Source: Lachnospiraceae bacterium (GTDB taxonomy: Bacteria > Bacillota > Clostridia > Lachnospirales > Lachnospiraceae). Taken from it: 60,237 bases of DNA. Positions 26,173-35,878 of the stretch are shown in pieces. Position 1 is the first letter of the stretch. Every line of letters starts with the position of its first letter. A program made the translations under genes and the position numbers. The notes under the pieces are model-generated. The model searched no databases, was not told where the DNA came from, and saw only the letters and a list, made by a program, of their open reading frames with translations. Location of the stretch: contig SFGF01000012.1 of the NCBI GenBank assembly GCA_004556655.1, forward strand, positions 1 to 60,237. The letters run 5' to 3'.

Positions 26173-26907
26173 TCATTCATACAATATTCTTCCATTTTCT
26201 TCACAGATTTTCCTTAGCATTCCATCCTGAATCTGCCAGGCTTCTCCCCATACCGTCTCCACGCCATCCGTCGAAAGCAGATAACTCCCGTCCGGCAGTA
26301 CTAAAAATTTCTTTCCATAACTGTCTTTGTACGTAATATCCTCATACAGTCTCTGCCCGTCCAGTTCACTGTCTTTCACCATTTGATAATGAGGCAATAT
26401 CATAGTTTTCGTCAGGCCAAGCCCCTGCAGATACCGGACATATGACGGATCTGTGGCTTCACCCGGAAGCTCCGGCTGGGCATACACAGTATCGGCACTG
26501 TTCATGGTACCGGCACTGATTCCGATAACGATTCTGTCAAAACTCTGCATTTTATCCCGCAGACCAATCTTCTTAAAAAACCGATTCTGAGTCGGTACAT
26601 GACCGCCGCCAAGAAAAATCACGTCATAAGAATACAAGATTTCTTTTGACATATCTTCCGTTCTGTCATCCCACAGTTCAAAGTCAGACACTAAAAGTCC
26701 CGATTTTTCCACTGCTTTCTTAAAAAAATCCGTCATCTCATCATTTCTTTCATACGCTTCCGGGGTTGCCGCTATCATCAGACATCTGGCTTCCGTCTTC
26801 CAATATTTCTTCAGATTCTCCACAAAACAGTTCTTTTCATCCAGTCCATCTACAAGGCGACTTCCGTCCAGCGGTCCTGTGGGACTGCTTGTTAAAAATA
26901 AAATCAT
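26173..26907 (-). CDS. Peptidase E-like (S51, class I glutamine-amidotransferase fold) protein
   Basis: 244 aa. Motifs of the S51/peptidase E family are visible: IFLGGGHVPTQNRFFK and the nucleophile elbow GISAGTMN, with a possible catalytic His in ILPHY. Family knowledge: peptidase E cleaves Asp-X dipeptides; cyanophycinase is a relative. GGAGAG precedes the ATG. It starts 19 nt after jetC stops, so it is probably the last gene of the Wadjet transcription unit. A defence role is unsupported; it may be a passenger. Confidence 0.8.
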   Translation of the reverse strand: MILFLTSSPTGPLDGSRLVDGLDEKNCFVENLKKYWKTEARCLMIAATPEAYERNDEMTDFFKKAVEKSGLLVSDFELWDDRTEDMSKEILYSYDVIFLGGGHVPTQNRFFKKIGLRDKMQSFDRIVIGISAGTMNSADTVYAQPELPGEATDPSYVRYLQGLGLTKTMILPHYQMVKDSELDGQRLYEDITYKDSYGKKFLVLPDGSYLLSTDGVETVWGEAWQIQDGMLRKICEENGRILYE

Positions 26908-26926
26908 ACTTACTCTCCTTTATCTT

Positions 26927-29900
26927 TCAAAAGATCAGTTCCTGCTGCTCCATCACTTCAATCTGTGATACCACCATAGTCTCCGGCTCATTTCCCCGTA
27001 CATGATCCGCTTTCAGATACTGCATACCATTTCTAAGGCTTGCCGCTATAAGATTCAATACATAAATATTATTAAACCGGTTATAGATAGACTCTCCGCC
27101 CAGACCGCTGAGACATATCAGCTGAGTGTTCGTTTTCTTTGCCATATCCATCAGAGGTTTCAAAAGGTGGGAAGCATTTGTCTGCGCAAACGGATTATCC
27201 ATAACCAGAACTTTCCCTTCATTGCGGTCAGCAAAGATGTCCGTGTCATCTTTCCGCATATAATACAGCAAACTGGACAGAATAACGAAGGCTGATAAAA
27301 ATCCCTCTCCGCCTGAGTTCTTTGCCACTTCCGCCCAGGTGATCGGATATTCCCTCTGCTCCTCAATCTTATACAGACGAATCTGCACATTTCCAATACC
27401 TATAACAGTATCATACAGATTTCTGGTGGTGATTCGAGTGCCAAAGTACTCCTGTGCATTTTCATTTTTCTCGAAAAGCTCCACACCTTTCAGTGTCACT
27501 TCATCAATCATATCCTGCAGTCTGATATGATACATATTTTCATTTTCTTCCCACTCCGGAAGCTGAATTCTGAGCATCTTTACCGGTTTCTCCCGAATGG
27601 TGATGGTAGAATTGTGGTCAATCATTCCCAAATTCTGATGTACTTCCTGTACGTACTCTTCCATCAGTTCTACAATTCTGTCTTTTTCCTTTTCTACCAC
27701 CGAAATATCCACTTCCAGCTTTTCCATCAGACTGTCATAAGATTGAATGGTAGTATCCAGCTGCCGAAGCACCTGAGCGGCATCATCTGTCAGTTCCAGC
27801 ATGGATTCCAACGGTTTTCTGTAGAATTCTTCCTGAAATGCATCCACACGCACAATCTGATTCAATACCTGAATCAGCCGTTCCTTTGCCGACTGCCGGT
27901 CACGGACCATCTGGTTGTAATCCCGGATGAGTATTCCCTTAAAATTTCTAAGCTCCCGCTCATTCATTTCCGCAAATGCTTCTTCCCATTCCACCTGCTC
28001 TATCAGAGGAAATCCGCTGTATTCCGACAAAGCTGTCAGATTTTCCTCATAGCTGTGCAACTTTCCTTTCAGCCTGTCAGCACTCTTTACAGCCTCTTTT
28101 TCCTGAAAACGGAGCTGATTTTTTCTTGCGTCAAAATCCTGGTTCTGAATCTCATAATCAGGAAGGGGCTGTTCCTTTCCACATTCACTGACGATTCTCT
28201 GCATCCGTTCCCGAATCTGCTGTGCAATAACGGCAATCTTTTTATCTTCTTCTCCCCACAGCATTCTCCTGTTTTCAATTTTCATCCGGAACCCTTCCAG
28301 AAGTACCTCCTGGTGGGATTCTTCCTTGCGGCTGTAATGGATTTCTTTCCAGGAATCAGGCTGAAGACGGTATTTTTTCCGCAGGTGCGTCAGTTCATCT
28401 CTGGCTTCTTCATACCTTTTAACCGCACGTTTTTCCTGTTTCTCCAGTTCCTGGATTTCTACAGACATTTTTTCCGTAACAGCAGTATATCGAATCTCCA
28501 GTGTCTGTGCTTCTTCTGCATTCAACCTTTCTTGATCCGGATCCTGTGGTTCATATTTCTCATAAATCAGATACCTTCCCTGAAAATCCTGCTTTTCCCG
28601 AACCAACTGATCGCAGGCCGTCTCCAGAGTACGAAGGGATTCTCTCTGTTTTTCCAGTTGACTGGCTGCCAGTTCTTTCTGTTCCTGAAATCTTGCTGCC
28701 TGTTTGCGGCATTGTTCCAGCTTTCTGCGATTCCCCAGATATGCTTCATAATCTGCAGTCAGTTCCTCAAAATCCTCTAATCGCCTCTTCTGAAATTCCG
28801 TCTTCTCTTTCAAAGCCTGAATTTCTTTATCAAGAATCTCCAACTGGTCTTTCAGCTGTGCGTATTCTTCTGAAACTGTTCTTAGATTATCCTCAAGTTC
28901 TTCTGTTTTTTGTATCAATTCTTTTATCAACTGGTGATTTTTCTCATACAATTCACCGGTAACTTTTTGATTTTCTATTACTTCCTGCCTTTTAAAGTAT
29001 TCTTCGTATTCTTTCTTCCTTACTGCAATTGCATCTTTCTTTCTGCCAATCTGCTGTTCTTTTTCCAGGACAAGAAGCTGCAGTTTTTCTTCATTCAGAA
29101 GATTTTCATTGAACAATACATAAAAGTTGATACCCGCCAGAGATACAATATTTCCTGTGTTTTCCGGCTTCTTTACGGCAAGTTCCTCCCGAATCACAAT
29201 AGGAATCGGAAAAGAAGTATAGCTTCCGCCTTCACTTCGTCTGAGCTTTTCAAGATCCTTTTTCGAAAGAATCAGGGCATACGGAAGAAACGGATGCTGA
29301 CGTACCAGCTCCCGGTTCTGCTCCTCACTATACCCGTTTTTCTGAAGCCATTCCATACCATAAACAGGATGAATTCCCAGACCGGAAATCTCGGCTTCCA
29401 GTTCTTCCGGAATCTCCATCGTCTTCCCCTGTGTCAGTCTGCGATATTCTTTCTGCAGCACATCCTCCTCTTTTTCCAGATTTCTTCGAATTTTATCTAT
29501 CTCCAGGCGTTTTCTTTCCGAAGCCCGAAGTATCGTCTCCGTATGAAAAATCTCTTTTTCATCCAGATTCAGGTATTTCAGAATCACTCTGCGGGCATTC
29601 AATTCTTCTTCATATGTCTTGCCAATTTCATCCTGTTTTTCTTTTTCCATCCTATTACGGATCAAATCTGCCCGTATATCCTCCAGCGTCCTCTCCAACC
29701 GCTTTAGATTTTCCTGACCGGTTTCCTGCTGTTTCTTTTTCCGTACTCTTTCCCTCACAGTTTCTTCCATCTGCTGATCGTAAGTTGTCCGAAGGATTTC
29801 CAAAGTTCCCGGTTCATACTCACCAAGAATATTACGAACAAGCTCCTCTTGATATCGTATATGATAAGCCTCTTCCTGGCGGTTATAAATCTGTACCTTG

Positions 29901-31336
29901 CTTTTCAGTCCTCCTTCTTCCCCCGCAGCTTTCCGGATTTGCTGTTCAAGTTCGGCTGACTTTCTCTGAAGTTCATTGATCTGATCGGTTACCTTCTGCT
30001 GATTTTCCCGATTTTTCTCTGTCTGAAAATCATTTTCCTGCAGTTTATACTCATAATAATTCCGCAGTCTTTTGCCCAAAGCATTTCTCTCCGGCTCCAG
30101 TTCTTCCTCTTTTTTCTGTATAACAAGCAATTTCTGACGGAGAAGCTCCAGTTCTTCTTTTTCACTATCTACAGACTCCTGCTGTTTTGCACACGCTAAA
30201 AGATGCAGGAATTCTTCTGTCTTTTCAGCCTCCCGTTCCAGATTGTCTTTTTCCATCTCAATCATATCACGGTTGCCGGTATGAAAATTCATCTGATCTT
30301 TCAGTTCGTATATCTCACTGGACAGCTTTTCATATTCTACCCTGGCTATGGCTTCCTGAATGGTCTCGACCAGCTCCATCACCTTCCGATGCTCATCTTC
30401 CGTGCAGTCACGAAGAATATCCAATTCCTTAATAAAACAGGCTACCTGATTCTCCTGCATTTTCTGTTTTTCATCGGTCTCCTGATAATATTCCGCTTTT
30501 TCTCGAATCCGTACCGCCTCTTCTTCAAAAGCACGAATAGTATCACGGCGCCTGATTTTCGACTGGTTGTCTTTATATTGACCCGCATATTTTTCCAGTA
30601 TCACCTGAAATTCTTTCATACGGTTCTTTTCCTTATTCAATTTGTTTTCCACCGCATCCAGAAACCATTTTTCCACCAGCCCTTTTTCATCCCGACAGTC
30701 CGAAAACAGTTCAGAAAGCCCTGATTCTTTTAGATTCACCTTCTTTATGATGGTTTCCCATTCCTTATAATTGATCTGATACTCCATCAATTTGTCAAAA
30801 TACTGACGGGATTGGGCAGAATTATTCATATCATAATAAAAAAACTGCATGGAACGATCTTTTTTATACATTTCAAACATCTGTCTGCAGGCGGAAAAGT
30901 TCTTCAGAACCATCTCTTTCTTTCCTTTTTCCACCACCGGAAGATGATGAATATCCTGTACACAAGGTTGCCTGTACTCACTGACAAAATTAATCATTTC
31001 CAGACTGTCTGTATTTCCCTCTCCGGTATCCTGATTTCTTCTGACCATCATACCGGTCATCACATATCCCGCGCCCTGATCCAGTATCCATTCTACCAGA
31101 ATAAAGGATGGTTTATTGGTCGTAAAATAACTCTCAAAAGGGCGATCTTTCGCATCCCGATATCTTTTATGGACAAATGGTGCCATCATCATCTGTACCA
31201 GAACGGACTTACCGCCGCCATTTCTCAGAGACACCAGTGTGCTTTCCCCATTAAAATGAAAACACTCGTCACTGATGCGGATCGCATTGTTATTATAATT
31301 TACATTAATCAGCCTGACAGCATTGATTTTACTCAT
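26927..31336 (-). CDS. jetC: Wadjet SMC-like ATPase JetC
   Basis: 1469 aa SMC/MukB-like protein. Walker A LRNGGGKS is at residues 37-44, and a very long Glu/Lys/Gln-rich coiled coil runs from about 200 to 1250 with a hinge-like globular region near 620-740. The C-terminal head has the signature SGGEGF near residue 1341 and Walker B VLVMDNP ending near 1382, with Asp-Asn-Pro rather than Asp-Glu. Family knowledge: JetC is the motor of the Wadjet complex, which extrudes DNA loops and directs cleavage of small circular DNA. It overlaps jetB by 8 nt (ATG inside the jetB end). No frame damage seen. Confidence 0.93.
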   Translation of the reverse strand: MSKINAVRLINVNYNNNAIRISDECFHFNGESTLVSLRNGGGKSVLVQMMMAPFVHKRYRDAKDRPFESYFTTNKPSFILVEWILDQGAGYVMTGMMVRRNQDTGEGNTDSLEMINFVSEYRQPCVQDIHHLPVVEKGKKEMVLKNFSACRQMFEMYKKDRSMQFFYYDMNNSAQSRQYFDKLMEYQINYKEWETIIKKVNLKESGLSELFSDCRDEKGLVEKWFLDAVENKLNKEKNRMKEFQVILEKYAGQYKDNQSKIRRRDTIRAFEEEAVRIREKAEYYQETDEKQKMQENQVACFIKELDILRDCTEDEHRKVMELVETIQEAIARVEYEKLSSEIYELKDQMNFHTGNRDMIEMEKDNLEREAEKTEEFLHLLACAKQQESVDSEKEELELLRQKLLVIQKKEEELEPERNALGKRLRNYYEYKLQENDFQTEKNRENQQKVTDQINELQRKSAELEQQIRKAAGEEGGLKSKVQIYNRQEEAYHIRYQEELVRNILGEYEPGTLEILRTTYDQQMEETVRERVRKKKQQETGQENLKRLERTLEDIRADLIRNRMEKEKQDEIGKTYEEELNARRVILKYLNLDEKEIFHTETILRASERKRLEIDKIRRNLEKEEDVLQKEYRRLTQGKTMEIPEELEAEISGLGIHPVYGMEWLQKNGYSEEQNRELVRQHPFLPYALILSKKDLEKLRRSEGGSYTSFPIPIVIREELAVKKPENTGNIVSLAGINFYVLFNENLLNEEKLQLLVLEKEQQIGRKKDAIAVRKKEYEEYFKRQEVIENQKVTGELYEKNHQLIKELIQKTEELEDNLRTVSEEYAQLKDQLEILDKEIQALKEKTEFQKRRLEDFEELTADYEAYLGNRRKLEQCRKQAARFQEQKELAASQLEKQRESLRTLETACDQLVREKQDFQGRYLIYEKYEPQDPDQERLNAEEAQTLEIRYTAVTEKMSVEIQELEKQEKRAVKRYEEARDELTHLRKKYRLQPDSWKEIHYSRKEESHQEVLLEGFRMKIENRRMLWGEEDKKIAVIAQQIRERMQRIVSECGKEQPLPDYEIQNQDFDARKNQLRFQEKEAVKSADRLKGKLHSYEENLTALSEYSGFPLIEQVEWEEAFAEMNERELRNFKGILIRDYNQMVRDRQSAKERLIQVLNQIVRVDAFQEEFYRKPLESMLELTDDAAQVLRQLDTTIQSYDSLMEKLEVDISVVEKEKDRIVELMEEYVQEVHQNLGMIDHNSTITIREKPVKMLRIQLPEWEENENMYHIRLQDMIDEVTLKGVELFEKNENAQEYFGTRITTRNLYDTVIGIGNVQIRLYKIEEQREYPITWAEVAKNSGGEGFLSAFVILSSLLYYMRKDDTDIFADRNEGKVLVMDNPFAQTNASHLLKPLMDMAKKTNTQLICLSGLGGESIYNRFNNIYVLNLIAASLRNGMQYLKADHVRGNEPETMVVSQIEVMEQQELIF

Positions 31337-32045
31337 TTTCTTTCACCCCCAGCACTCGGAGTACTCTTCGGTAATTATTCTGGTTCAGCAGATTCCAGTC
31401 CATAAAATTATCCAGTTTTTTTGTGGTCTTGATCATCTCATCCTGCTCCACATATTCGATCAATCCCTGTTTCTGGAGGAAAATCAGAATATAATGCAAG
31501 AATCCCTCCTTTGTGGTTCTTGCCCTGGAACCTTTCTCATCGGATTTGAGAGCTTCGTATGCTTCCAGCATATTGGAAAATGCGATACCACTGGTTTCTT
31601 CTTCCGTTTTCCCTGCATTTTGGGCACCTTCCTTCAATCGTTCGGAAATACAGTTCTGCAGTTCTCCCACCCGCATGTATTCTCTGGCTTTGCTGCTGCT
31701 TCCCTGTCCGTCATAAAATTCTACCAAAAGTGTCAGAATAACAAACTGTGACAGGTAATAATCCTTGTCTGTGGCATTGGATCTGCAGAGTGCCGTTTTT
31801 AGTTGTGCCTTCGAAAACCCCAGAAAACTATTGTCCTCCCTGGGTATCAGGTAAATTACATTCCCATATCTCTCAATACTGCTGTTGGCAATCTCTCCCT
31901 GAGATTTCACCAGATTCTGAATTTCTTCCCTCTCTGTGTAAGCCCGATACATCCGTTCCTCTTCTTCCTCCCGAAGCTCATGGTGTTCCAGCAAATAATA
32001 AAAGATTTCCTGACTGATTCTGATTTCTTCTATTTCATATGCCAT
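31329..32045 (-). CDS. jetB: Wadjet kite subunit JetB (MukE-like)
   Basis: About 238 aa, acidic, helical and winged-helix-like, as expected for MukE/kite proteins. It has no catalytic motif. The start MAYEIEEIRISQEIF is 2 nt after the jetA stop and follows AGGAGGGATAGAG, so the ribosome-binding site lies inside the end of jetA. Identification rests on position between the JetA-type and JetC-type genes plus fold character, with resemblance to the DUF6063-type JetB of Wadjet loci. Its job is to bridge JetA and DNA within the SMC complex. Confidence 0.85.
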   Translation of the reverse strand: MAYEIEEIRISQEIFYYLLEHHELREEEEERMYRAYTEREEIQNLVKSQGEIANSSIERYGNVIYLIPREDNSFLGFSKAQLKTALCRSNATDKDYYLSQFVILTLLVEFYDGQGSSSKAREYMRVGELQNCISERLKEGAQNAGKTEEETSGIAFSNMLEAYEALKSDEKGSRARTTKEGFLHYILIFLQKQGLIEYVEQDEMIKTTKKLDNFMDWNLLNQNNYRRVLRVLGVKENE

Positions 32046-32047
32046 CT

Positions 32048-33661
32048 CTATCCCTCCTGTATAATCCGGATCAGCACATTGGAACACCGGATACTCTTCT
32101 TTCTGCCATTCTCATCCTCTATATTTTCAAAAATAACCGTACTTTGATCCGGCACCCTATAAGTTTCAATTCTTTTAATATTTCTGTTTTCCGGATATTC
32201 CTCAATGAGCTGCAGTAACATCTCATTAAGCTGGAATTCCCCCGGTCTGTCCTGAATGTATTCACTTCGTTCTTTTTGAAGTGCCTCTATATCAATCTCT
32301 CGATTTCTGATCAGTTCCACCATGATTTCCTTGAAAATCTCCACATTCGGAATCAGCCTGATTCTTTCTTCTTCTCCCGCCTGCGCACAGATCTCCTGCA
32401 AAGATATTTCTCCTGTCCGCAAGGCGTACTTCAGAATACAATGCAGACTTTCTTCATACTTTTTCAGCTTTTCCCTGAGGATTCGCTCCTGTTCTTCCTG
32501 CCATGCTTCCTCGTCAAAATCCAGTATTTCCTCACTGTCTTCTTCCTCTTTTTTTCTCACCGGACGCTGAAGTTCAAATGCTTTATTTAGATTATATATT
32601 TTTTCTGTGTCACGATTAAAAAGAGGTCTCAAAAACAAATCCAAATTTTCCATGGCAGACGGATTTTCCAGAATCTTATCATACAACTCTGTCCTCAAAG
32701 GAAAACGTTTAATCAGAGACATCTGCGTCAATTGTTCCAGTTCCTTTGTATAAAGGGCTTTCAGATCAAAATGACTGTTTAGTATTTTCTGGTGTTCATC
32801 AATGGTACGGTTCAGATACCACTCGATTTCCCGCAAATGATTCAGTTTCTCCTCTTCCTTTTCACTGAGCCGTTTCACATTGATATTGGCTTCTTCCAGT
32901 TCCCTTGCCCTACTTTTTACCATTTCCCGATAATTCTGAAATTTCTGTCTGGTATCGCTGATGGTATCCAGATTTTCCAGAAGAATATCCTCATAATCTT
33001 TCACGGAATAACTAAGTGCATTTCGTCGAATCTTTCCCATAGCTTCCTGTATTTTCTGCAGTTGGATCCGCATCAGATTAAAAACATTTTTAATTTCATC
33101 TACTGCCTTATCATAACTCTGCTTCTCCAGATGCATCTGAAAAATCATCTCGTGAATAGTCAACTTCATATTATTCTCTATTTCCAGCGTCCCCAGAAGA
33201 AGATTGTACCCATCGTCCGTCAGGTAATAGGAAGTCCGTTTTAATTCCTGATCAATATAAACGATCTTATTTGCCACATAACTGATATGCATAATATGAT
33301 ATGCATTCTGTTCAAAATCATATCCGTCAAAATACATGGCTCTTCCCTCATTGGAAAGAATTACATTAACAATAAAATCTCCCAACTTTCTGCAGTCATC
33401 ATAAGTCATATTTTTTTGGAAGTACTGCACATTGATATTATCAATATAAGCGCCAATATCATCCATGGTACAGGTCTCCTCTTTCAGAGACTGCTCCATA
33501 ATATATAACATTACTGCAAATACCATATTCAACTGCTCATCCGTTTTTAAAAAACCGTACTGTTTCCAGGTCTGCTTTTGGATGCTGTTTTGAATGAGTA
33601 TGGCATAAAGTCCTACCGTTTTCATTCTTTTAGGGAAATTTTTCAAAAATTCATATTGCAT
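32048..33661 (-). CDS. jetA: Wadjet kleisin-like subunit JetA
   Basis: 537 aa beginning MQYEFLKNFPKRMKTVGLYA, which matches the Wadjet JetA family once named DUF5716. An N-terminal helical part, a long coiled coil (about residues 210-300) and an acidic linker (RKKEEEDSEEILDFDEEAW) precede a C-terminal winged helix, the expected MukF/kleisin layout. It links the JetC heads with JetB. CGGGAG precedes the ATG, 23 nt after jetD. I associate this JetA type with type II Wadjet. Confidence 0.88.
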   Translation of the reverse strand: MQYEFLKNFPKRMKTVGLYAILIQNSIQKQTWKQYGFLKTDEQLNMVFAVMLYIMEQSLKEETCTMDDIGAYIDNINVQYFQKNMTYDDCRKLGDFIVNVILSNEGRAMYFDGYDFEQNAYHIMHISYVANKIVYIDQELKRTSYYLTDDGYNLLLGTLEIENNMKLTIHEMIFQMHLEKQSYDKAVDEIKNVFNLMRIQLQKIQEAMGKIRRNALSYSVKDYEDILLENLDTISDTRQKFQNYREMVKSRARELEEANINVKRLSEKEEEKLNHLREIEWYLNRTIDEHQKILNSHFDLKALYTKELEQLTQMSLIKRFPLRTELYDKILENPSAMENLDLFLRPLFNRDTEKIYNLNKAFELQRPVRKKEEEDSEEILDFDEEAWQEEQERILREKLKKYEESLHCILKYALRTGEISLQEICAQAGEEERIRLIPNVEIFKEIMVELIRNREIDIEALQKERSEYIQDRPGEFQLNEMLLQLIEEYPENRNIKRIETYRVPDQSTVIFENIEDENGRKKSIRCSNVLIRIIQEG

Positions 33662-33684
33662 ATTCTGCTCCCGTTTTATTTTTA

Positions 33685-34680
33685 TTATAAATCCGTAATG
33701 TTAAGAATTTCCTGGGGAATATATTTATCCTTTTCCAGAATCTCTTTCATCTTCTCTGTCTGCTGTTTGTCAAAATAAGAGAAGAACAATCCGCTGTTAT
33801 TTCGATTCTGCCCGGTTTTCGTATCCGGAAGTCGCTCCCACTGCATTTTATTCATGGAAGCAGCTTTTTCCATCATGGCTTCATATGCCGGGAGGAAGGG
33901 AACAATTTCCCATCGTTCGGCAAACAATGCTGCCAGACTCTCATAGATTCCGATCCCCTCATAATCCAGATCCCCAAAATAATAAATCCGGTTTTCACCG
34001 GCTTTCATATACGGCTCCACACAAAAGTCAAAATCCTGAAATGTTCGGAGAATCCCTTTTCCTGCTCCGTATACCAAGGTTCCCACAGGCACTCCCAAAA
34101 TCTTGTCATTTCCTTCCAGAAGATGTCTCCGCATACTGTAAAACGTATCCTTATTTTCCAAAATCAACAGATTTTGCGGTACAACTCTTGTATGAGAATA
34201 ATAAGCAAGAGGTTCTGTAGTACGATATACATTCAAAAACTCTTCATTTAGCCCGCAACGTTTGAGTATCTTTCTTCCCTGCTCTCTGGAAAGAAATTTT
34301 TCTCTTCCCCATATTTCAAAACTCCGTTCATTCAGAGATTCCTGATAATTCAAACTTTCCTTTTTGTTTTTCAGAAAATCATTCAGAAGAAGGATCCATT
34401 GCCTGTCCTTTTCATAAAGATCCGGATGAGCTCGATAATAATCCACAGAAATCAGCGGAGTAATCTCATAATCCAACTCCTTTTCCAGTTCGCAATAGTT
34501 CCTTTTTTCTTCCAAAATCCAATACTCACGGTAAAGAGCAGGTTTCTTTCCATTGGTGCCCGATGCCAGAACCGGACGGATTTTCCCTTCTTCCAGAAGT
34601 TTCATCACGTATTGATATTGCTGCTCATATAAAAACTCAGATTTTGAAAACAATAACTTTTCCAGAGAAACCCTTTTCAT
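33685..34680 (-). CDS. jetD: Wadjet nuclease JetD (Toprim-like)
   Basis: 331 aa. The C-terminal Toprim-like (topoisomerase VI A-type) domain has the acidic residue in LLILENKDTF (Glu175) and the DxD in YYFGDLDYEGIG (Asp237, Asp239). These are the metal ligands known to be needed for DNA cleavage by JetD/MksG. The N-terminal part is helical with an arm-like region. It is the first jet gene here, 45 nt after the HAD gene, with TTAGGAGAAG upstream. All catalytic residues I can recognise are present, so the system looks functional. Confidence 0.9.
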   Translation of the reverse strand: MKRVSLEKLLFSKSEFLYEQQYQYVMKLLEEGKIRPVLASGTNGKKPALYREYWILEEKRNYCELEKELDYEITPLISVDYYRAHPDLYEKDRQWILLLNDFLKNKKESLNYQESLNERSFEIWGREKFLSREQGRKILKRCGLNEEFLNVYRTTEPLAYYSHTRVVPQNLLILENKDTFYSMRRHLLEGNDKILGVPVGTLVYGAGKGILRTFQDFDFCVEPYMKAGENRIYYFGDLDYEGIGIYESLAALFAERWEIVPFLPAYEAMMEKAASMNKMQWERLPDTKTGQNRNNSGLFFSYFDKQQTEKMKEILEKDKYIPQEILNITDL

Positions 34681-34725
34681 GCCAATCTTCTCCTAATATA
34701 CTGCAAAACAGCATAATTGTGATCC

Positions 34726-35514
34726 TTATATCAACTCAAAATGCCTGCACGCATTCCATATCCCGTCATCCATCATGGAATCTGTCACATAATCGGCTTC
34801 TGCTTTTGCTTCATCCGAACCATTTCCCATAACCACACCGACTCCTGCCATCCGAAGCATGCCGATATCATTGGCACTATCCCCAAACGCAAAGGTATCT
34901 GCAACATCTATATCCAGAAATTCACATACCTTTTTAATTCCCGTTCCTTTATGATAGCCTTTCGGCACAGCTTCCACAACCGTCGGTCGATGTATCATAA
35001 AATCATAGTACGCCTCCAGCTCCGGTACACACGTTCCCCAGTCTCCCTGATCCGTAACACAGGTCAACTTGGAAATCTCCCATTTTCCCCATTCACCGGC
35101 TATGGATAAAAGATGATCCTCCATCTCTGCTTTCAATTTTTTTCCATAATAATTCTGTGCAAACTCTGCTTCATCCAGATATAGAAATTCTCTTCCCTCA
35201 AGAATTGGCCGGAAACCATGATTTCTCACCACATGAATCGTGTGCTCCACCAGCTCTGTCTCCAGCTTCTTATAAAATAAAGTATTTCCACTATATTCAA
35301 TCATAGTCCCGCACCCGGATACCACACCGTCAAAACCAATCTCAAATAACTTCGGATTCTGTATATATGCTCTGCTTCGTCCACTGCATAAAAAAGCCAG
35401 ATGCCCGTTCTTACGAAGCAGGCGTATGGCTTTTATCGTACTTTCCGGAATTTCATTCTTTGTGTTCCACAAAGTGCCATCGATATCAAAAAAGGCCGCT
35501 TTTCTTACTGACAT
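34726..35514 (-). CDS. Cof-type HAD-family phosphatase
   Basis: 262 aa. HAD motif I is FFDIDGTLW, motif II is in CSGRSRAY, motif III has a Lys in the PKGYHKGTGIKK block, and motif IV is AFGDSANDIGML. The C2-type cap places it with Cof/YidA sugar-phosphate or nucleotide phosphatases. The start MSVRKAAFFDIDG follows GGAGGTAGGAAT. It lies directly upstream of jetD and downstream of the attenuator-like leader, so it would be the first gene of that unit. A function in Wadjet is not implied by family knowledge. Confidence 0.85.
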   Translation of the reverse strand: MSVRKAAFFDIDGTLWNTKNEIPESTIKAIRLLRKNGHLAFLCSGRSRAYIQNPKLFEIGFDGVVSGCGTMIEYSGNTLFYKKLETELVEHTIHVVRNHGFRPILEGREFLYLDEAEFAQNYYGKKLKAEMEDHLLSIAGEWGKWEISKLTCVTDQGDWGTCVPELEAYYDFMIHRPTVVEAVPKGYHKGTGIKKVCEFLDIDVADTFAFGDSANDIGMLRMAGVGVVMGNGSDEAKAEADYVTDSMMDDGIWNACRHFELI

Positions 35515-35620
35515 ATTCCTACCTCCATGGATGTAGGATATCACAAACTGGAAAAAAACACCAGCAATCACTCTTTTTTATCCATTGAAATCCACATTTC
35601 TTTTTGAACGACAAAAAATT

Positions 35621-35656
35621 AGGGCTATCTGATTTTCTTTTCTATCAGATAGCCCT
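35621..35656 (-). terminator. Strong intrinsic terminator ending the mini-ORF leader
   Basis: A perfect 13-bp stem (AGGGCTATCTGAT with ATCAGATAGCCCT) with a 10-nt A-rich loop, followed on the minus strand by AATTTTTT. It begins 1 nt after the stop codon of the last leader mini-ORF, so a ribosome paused there would cover the 5' arm. About 105 nt separate it from the HAD start codon. Confidence 0.88.
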
Positions 35657-35657
35657 T

Positions 35658-35681
35658 TTAATGAATAATCGTAAGTTTCAC
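35658..35681 (-). CDS. Leader mini-ORF 4 (7 codons)
   Basis: GTG start and the peptide M-K-L-T-I-I-H then TAA. AGGAGG lies 7 nt upstream (35689-35694). Its stop codon abuts the terminator stem. It is a likely sensor peptide of ribosome-mediated attenuation, by inference from architecture. Confidence 0.5.
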   Translation of the reverse strand: MKLTIIH

Positions 35682-35720
35682 TATATAACCTCCTGTTCTA
35701 TGAAATTGTAGGTCTGTCCA

Positions 35721-35741
35721 CTATGGATCTCTGCCTTTCAT
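35721..35741 (-). CDS. Leader mini-ORF 3 (6 codons)
   Basis: ATG start and the peptide M-K-G-R-D-P then TAG, preceded by AAGGAGGAG about 5-8 nt upstream. A strong ribosome-binding site on so short a frame is unlikely by chance when seen with the three others in this leader. Confidence 0.45.
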   Translation of the reverse strand: MKGRDP

Positions 35742-35760
35742 TAAAATCTCCTCCTTTTTG

Positions 35761-35766
35761 TTACAT
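35761..35766 (-). other. Leader mini-ORF 2 (start-stop ATGTAA)
   Basis: An ATG directly followed by TAA, with AAAGGAG 10 nt upstream (GGAG at 35777-35780). Start-stop elements hold ribosomes on mRNA in other leaders. The GGAG can pair with a CTCC just upstream (CTCCAAAAGGAG). Confidence 0.4.
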
Positions 35767-35816
35767 CTATGGTAAACTCCTTTTGGAGATTTTCTTGATT
35801 TTTTGAGATTGATTAA

Positions 35817-35825
35817 CTATGCCAT
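35817..35825 (-). other. Leader mini-ORF 1 (ATGGCATAG)
   Basis: A two-codon frame, Met-Ala then stop, with GGGAGG exactly 8 nt upstream (35834-35839). It is the first translation signal of the leader transcript. Confidence 0.4.
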
Positions 35826-35878
35826 TGGACTGTCCTCCCTTTTTTTATTTTGTATATCTTTTGTTTTTTGATGATTAT

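Noticed and set aside
26173..26907. Peptidase-E-like protein as a Wadjet effector
   Set aside because: Only proximity supports it; the fold is common in housekeeping roles, so it is noted as a neighbour rather than called a defence gene.
27527..28780. Long open frame (417 codons) on the plus strand inside jetC
   Set aside because: It is antisense to a well-supported SMC coding sequence, has no ribosome-binding site, and its composition (Phe/Leu/Ile rich) is what antisense of Glu/Lys-rich coiled coil gives.
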